64,000 nt of DNA from an uncultured Bacteroidales bacterium (lineage in GTDB: Bacteria > Bacteroidota > Bacteroidia > Bacteroidales > Paludibacteraceae), in the NCBI GenBank assembly GCA_902800215.1, contig CADCDS010000012.1, forward strand, positions 34,808 to 98,807, in the 5' to 3' direction. The position numbers and the translations under genes are program-made. Position 1 is the first letter of the stretch. Each line of letters begins with the position of its first letter. The notes under the pieces are model-generated. The model saw nothing but the letters and a program-made list of their open reading frames with translations. It ran no database searches and was not told the origin of the DNA. Positions 61,014 to 64,000 of the stretch are shown piece after piece.

Positions 61014-61660
61014 AATTCCTCCAATTCGTTATCGTTTAAAAATGCCTCATTATATTGTTCCGCAATATTCGTGCGGTTGGCAACCACCTCTGCAGGGTCG
61101 ATCTCCACATCTGTTCGAAGTTGCATATAAACAATCGTGCCCTGCCAGAACTCACTTTCTTTGGTTGTCACCACATCGTTTTTCACCTGCATCGTGTGAC
61201 CTCCGGAACGTACTTCATACAACAATCCTGCTTTTTGGGCAAGTAATGATGAGGAATACAAACCAAAGCCCATTCCTTTACCATCAGTAACCATATCTTG
61301 GATGCAAATCTTCAAAGCCTCCGGCTCGGAAATATCGCGATATTTCTCATTTTCAGTCAGCGAAGCATGCACACCTATACCGTCATCAGCGATAAGAAAA
61401 CTAAGCACATGGTTCGCCGCATCGTATTGCGTAATGACTGTTCCTAATTCCTTGCCAGAGTGGATCAAGACGTTATCCAACATCTCATAAAAGCAATAAC
61501 TCATTCCGCGAAGGATGCTGATCTCAATATCCATATGTTGCGTTAAAACACTAACGACACGTTGATAGACATTGTAAATATTTTTCTCATCGAACACATC
61601 GATTGTCACATCTCCATTAGACGCGTTAAAGTATTGTTTTATGAGTATTGACAGGTTCAT
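61007..61660 (-). CDS. GHKL (HATPase) ATP-binding protein
   Basis: The 217-residue product has an N-terminal alpha/beta part of about 60 residues and a GHKL fold with the N box YEMLDNVLIHSGKELG, G1 box LIADDGIGVHAS and G2 box GKGMGFGLYSSSLL. No dimerisation/phosphoacceptor domain or membrane segment is seen, so it is a stand-alone kinase-like ATPase of the anti-sigma type rather than a classical sensor kinase. It precedes the STAS-like gene with a 7-bp overlap, and its promoter is nearly the same as that of dnaA. Partner switching is inference. Confidence 0.8.
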   Translation of the reverse strand: MNLSILIKQYFNASNGDVTIDVFDEKNIYNVYQRVVSVLTQHMDIEISILRGMSYCFYEMLDNVLIHSGKELGTVITQYDAANHVLSFLIADDGIGVHASLTENEKYRDISEPEALKICIQDMVTDGKGMGFGLYSSSLLAQKAGLLYEVRSGGHTMQVKNDVVTTKESEFWQGTIVYMQLRTDVEIDPAEVVANRTNIAEQYNEAFLNDNELEELW

Positions 61661-61687
61661 ATTCTTGTGTCTTTGCAAATTCGGTTG

Positions 61688-61719
61688 CAAAAGTACTGCT
61701 TTTTTTTGACATACGCAAG
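61688..61719 (-). promoter_or_regulatory. Promoter of the HATPase/STAS-like operon
   Basis: -33 CTTG (61716-61719) and -7 TACTTTTG (61688-61695), with a 20-bp gap. The leader is about 21 nt. Confidence 0.85.
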
Positions 61720-61729
61720 GATTTGCACG

Positions 61730-61758
61730 AAAAAAGTGCCCACGAGGAGCACTTTTTT
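61730..61758 (-). terminator. Terminator after the small peptide gene
   Basis: The stem AAAAAAGTGC / GCACTTTTTT has a 9-base loop, with T-rich sequence on the minus strand. Confidence 0.85.
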
Positions 61759-61760
61759 CT

Positions 61761-61795
61761 GCTAACAGCCAATAGCTAACAGCTAATAGCCAACG
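61761..61795 (-). repeat. 7-bp tandem array after the small peptide stop
   Basis: Plus-strand units GCTAACA, GCCAATA, GCTAACA, GCTAATA and GCCAACG. Confidence 0.85.
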
Positions 61796-61799
61796 TCAT

Positions 61800-61958
61800 T
61801 TACCACTGATCGCCGGGGATGTCGGTGTGAACACCCATGGTGTTAGCAGGGCTGGCTGCCTGCATGAGACCCATCGAGGCGAATTGTGCTACCTGCACAG
61901 AGGGATTGATATAATGCTTCTTCTTAGCCACGAGGGCACGATTAACTTCGTTTTTCAT
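61800..61958 (-). CDS. Small 52-residue peptide of unknown function
   Basis: The frame runs from ATG at 61958 to TAA at 61800. The product begins MKNEVNRALVAKKKHYINPS, continues VQVAQFASMGLMQAASPA and ends HTDIPGDQW. The basic start, the YINPSVQVAQF core and the acidic/Trp end resemble the short Bacteroidota peptides that start with M-K-K followed by Y-x-x-P and a hydrophobic stretch, whose role is not known. It has no clear signal peptide. The 5' leader is an 8-bp array, and a 7-bp array and terminator follow. It lies 37 bp after the beta-helix gene and is probably co-transcribed. Confidence 0.65.
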   Translation of the reverse strand: MKNEVNRALVAKKKHYINPSVQVAQFASMGLMQAASPANTMGVHTDIPGDQW

Positions 61959-61961
61959 AAT

Positions 61962-62001
61962 TCTTAACAATTTAACCGTTTAACAATTTAACGATTTAAC
62001 G
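61962..62001 (-). repeat. 8-bp tandem array from the beta-helix stop codon to the small peptide leader
   Basis: Minus-strand units CGTTAAAT, CGTTAAAT, TGTTAAAC, GGTTAAAT and TGTTAAGA. The first unit contains the last codon and stop (CGT TAA) of the beta-helix gene. Confidence 0.9.
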
Positions 62002-64000
62002 TACAATCTGTCCATTTACGTTATACTTCACCCCATTGCGGATAATGATGAGTTGTCCGTTCTCGATGCGTTTCTCGGCCTTGATATCTGCGTTTGCGTT
62101 ATCAATGTCGGTTACCACCTGCTCTTGGTTGAAGACAAAGCGCATACGTTTCGGAGCGCTGTTCTGCAAACCTGCGTACTTCACATAAGCCTTATGTGCC
62201 TTGAGGTTCTCCGAGTTGATGCGATAGAAGCCTACACCGTATTGGTCGGTACCACTCAGTACGTAGCAGTTAGTGGTTGTCAGACCGTCGATCGATGTAA
62301 CGGCGGTAATAGCATCCACACCTTCGAGATCGTTATTTGCGGTGAAGGAAACCGGTACTTCGAAGCTCGGGATGAGGTTGAAGTTCTGTACACTCGCCTT
62401 GAAGATAACCGCTACGTTAGCCGGTAGCACTTGACCGGCGCCTGCGATCTTCGTCAGAAGGAGGTCGTTACCGCTCAGGTCCGCTACGTATGCCTCTACG
62501 CCAGCTGGCAACAGATACTTATTCGCGCTATCGAAGAATGTGCTGTAATATATGTTTGCGTTGTTCGGATCTTCGTTGGCAACAATAGCCACCTCGGTCG
62601 TATAGTCATCGTAATCCGGCATAACCGGTTGGATGTAACCATAAGTGCTCAAGCCTGCTATTGCTTCGTCGATGCTAACCTTATCACCATCCGCATTGAT
62701 CTGTACCACTGCTTGTGCGTTGAAGATAACCTCTCCGCCGATAGCCGGGTTGCTTGTCGTAGCCGTGTTGCCCTTGATCAGACCACCGGTCATCCAGAAA
62801 CCTTGCTCACCGCCGTTGTTGTAAACACCACCGCCGATAGCTGCTGCATTGCCCGTGATCTCACCGTCATAGAGCGTAAAGATACCGTTGTTCAGCACAC
62901 CACCACCGTTGCCGGTTGTCTTACCACCGGAGATCACACCGTTAGCCAGTTCACTGTTGTCTACGATAGCCAAGGTACCGTTGTTCACAATCACGCTACC
63001 GTTAGCTTCAGCATCAGACATACCGCGGTCGATCGTATGACCGTTCAGGTCGAGGACTACAGTCTTGCCTGCCGGAATCTCCAGAGGAGCATCACCGCCT
63101 ACGATGTCGTTCGTCAGTTTGATAACGCCACCGTTGTTCAGTGCGTTCTGCAGATCTGCCCAGGTAGCAATCGTACCATCGGTCTCTTTCTGCAGTTCGA
63201 TACCTGCGTTCTCACTATCCATCTCCGTGATCTCACCGTTGGCGTTCATCGTCACGTGCAAGGTCTCTGAGCCCATACCCGTCTGTGCAGGCAGGTTTAC
63301 TACCAAGGTATACGTGTGCGTTCCGTCACCGTTGTCCGCCTTGCTGACCGAGGTAAATGCCTCAAACGGCAAATCGAACGAGTACGTACCACCCATAAAG
63401 CTTGCATTAAAGGAGTTAGGCTCGGTGCCTTGGCTGTAACTGATCACACCCGTGTTAACACCATAACCCGTCCATACATCGTTGCCAAGAGCATTGTACA
63501 ACTCCAGCAAGAGTGTATAATCCGTCTCTAACTCATCGTAGTTTGGCATAACAGGTTTGATATAGCTGTATGTAGCCAGACCTGCGAGAGCTTGCTCAAT
63601 GGTTACCTGAGCACCCTGTGCGTCGATCTGTACGGCTGCATTCTCGTTAAAGATCACCGCACCACCGATAGCTGGATTGGAGGTAGCCGTATTGTTGTCG
63701 ATCAGACCGCCCGTCATCCAGAAGCCTTGTGCACCACCGTTGTTATATACACCACCACCGAGGGCTGCTACGTTGCCGGTGATCTCACCGCCGTACAGCG
63801 TAAAGATACCGTTGTTCAGTACACCACCACCGTTGCCGGTCGTCTTACCGCCGGTGATCACACCGTTAGCCAAGTCGCTGTTGTCGACGATAGCCAGCGT
63901 ACCGTTGTTCATGATGACACTACCGTTAGCGTCTGCGCTGGTCATACCGCGGTCGATCGTGTGACCATTGAGGTCAAGCACTACGGTCTTGCCTGCAGGG
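61996..64000 (-). CDS. Surface protein with duplicated polymorphic beta-helix units, 5' end cut by the window edge
   Basis: At least 668 residues are visible, and the frame is open at the right edge (codons for PAGKTVVLDLNGHTID continue outward). Two copies of a unit of about 309 residues contain VLDLNGHTIDRGM, GGGVLNNGIFTLYGGEITGN and GGGVYNNGGAQGFWMTGGLI, which is the Gly/Asn pattern of right-handed beta-helix repeats in adhesins. Between them is a beta region with FNASFMGGTYSFDLPFEAF. The end (KRIENGQLIIIRNGVKYNVN plus GQIVR) is a short type IX secretion-like tail. The stop lies in an 8-bp array. Its likely place is the cell surface; the ligand is unknown. Confidence 0.8.
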   Translation of the reverse strand, partial: PAGKTVVLDLNGHTIDRGMTSADANGSVIMNNGTLAIVDNSDLANGVITGGKTTGNGGGVLNNGIFTLYGGEITGNVAALGGGVYNNGGAQGFWMTGGLIDNNTATSNPAIGGAVIFNENAAVQIDAQGAQVTIEQALAGLATYSYIKPVMPNYDELETDYTLLLELYNALGNDVWTGYGVNTGVISYSQGTEPNSFNASFMGGTYSFDLPFEAFTSVSKADNGDGTHTYTLVVNLPAQTGMGSETLHVTMNANGEITEMDSENAGIELQKETDGTIATWADLQNALNNGGVIKLTNDIVGGDAPLEIPAGKTVVLDLNGHTIDRGMSDAEANGSVIVNNGTLAIVDNSELANGVISGGKTTGNGGGVLNNGIFTLYDGEITGNAAAIGGGVYNNGGEQGFWMTGGLIKGNTATTSNPAIGGEVIFNAQAVVQINADGDKVSIDEAIAGLSTYGYIQPVMPDYDDYTTEVAIVANEDPNNANIYYSTFFDSANKYLLPAGVEAYVADLSGNDLLLTKIAGAGQVLPANVAVIFKASVQNFNLIPSFEVPVSFTANNDLEGVDAITAVTSIDGLTTTNCYVLSGTDQYGVGFYRINSENLKAHKAYVKYAGLQNSAPKRMRFVFNQEQVVTDIDNANADIKAEKRIENGQLIIIRNGVKYNVNGQIVR

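Overview
The window looks like a chromosomal stretch of a member of the order Bacteroidales (Bacteroidota). The reasons are the promoters (a TAnnTTTG -7 box with a TTTG-like -33 box), C-terminal tails of the type IX secretion kind on several surface proteins, an SLC13-type symporter next to an outer-membrane barrel, a second EF-G of the Bacteroides EF-G2 type, and housekeeping genes (RecQ, RimO, UvrA, RF2, DnaA, GroESL) with Bacteroidota-like features. The family cannot be fixed by eye. I see no rRNA, tRNA, CRISPR array, insertion sequence or prophage. Both edge genes are cut: recQ on the left and a parallel beta-helix surface protein on the right.

Layout. (1) 1-18601, plus strand: a tightly packed chain of 13 genes with no gap above 16 bp: recQ, rimO, an HU protein, an HU-membrane-LysM fusion, uvrA, then surface-glycan genes (a CapD/PglF-type sugar-nucleotide dehydratase, a WecA-type phosphosugar transferase, an ABC-F ATPase, a deacetylase-like protein, two glycosyltransferases), a pectate-lyase-like beta-helix protein and a BspA-type leucine-rich protein. 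(2) 18659-25821: EF-G2-like fusA2 (minus), groES-groEL (plus), dnaA and a cell-wall amidase (minus). (3) 25966-32851, plus strand: a six-repeat secreted protein, a TPR protein, prfB, a C1-family peptidase, a YigZ-domain protein, an acyltransferase, coaD and an S41 peptidase. (4) 32913-35824, minus strand: SDR, old-yellow-enzyme-type reductase and steroid-5-alpha-reductase-like protein, a set that resembles the bile-acid/steroid reduction genes of gut Bacteroidales. (5) 35902-40958, minus: hemerythrin-LuxR regulator, GH3-type acyl-adenylating enzyme, HAD phosphatase, acyltransferase and EamA transporter. (6) 41044-46436, minus: DASS symporter with a porin-like barrel, then a heavy-metal-domain protein with a TonB receptor. 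(7) 46576-58747, minus: an InlB-repeat protein, a 2992-residue surface protein and an OmpA-family protein. (8) 59004-61660, minus: HipBA and a HATPase/STAS-like pair. (9) 61800-64000, minus: an overlooked 52-residue peptide gene and the cut beta-helix protein.

Three things cut across the regions. First, about two dozen arrays of 7-bp or 8-bp degenerate tandem repeats occur at gene starts, stops, signal peptides and inter-domain linkers. They use a small shared vocabulary of words, so that unrelated proteins carry the same ANGER/AKGEG-like inserts. Second, eleven promoters share a long common block with an exactly constant 20-bp gap between the two boxes. Third, at two junctions between co-directional operons the stem-loop terminator of one operon physically contains the -33 box and spacer of the next promoter; a similar dyad lies in a third promoter. 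All functions are inferred from sequence reading only; no searches were run.
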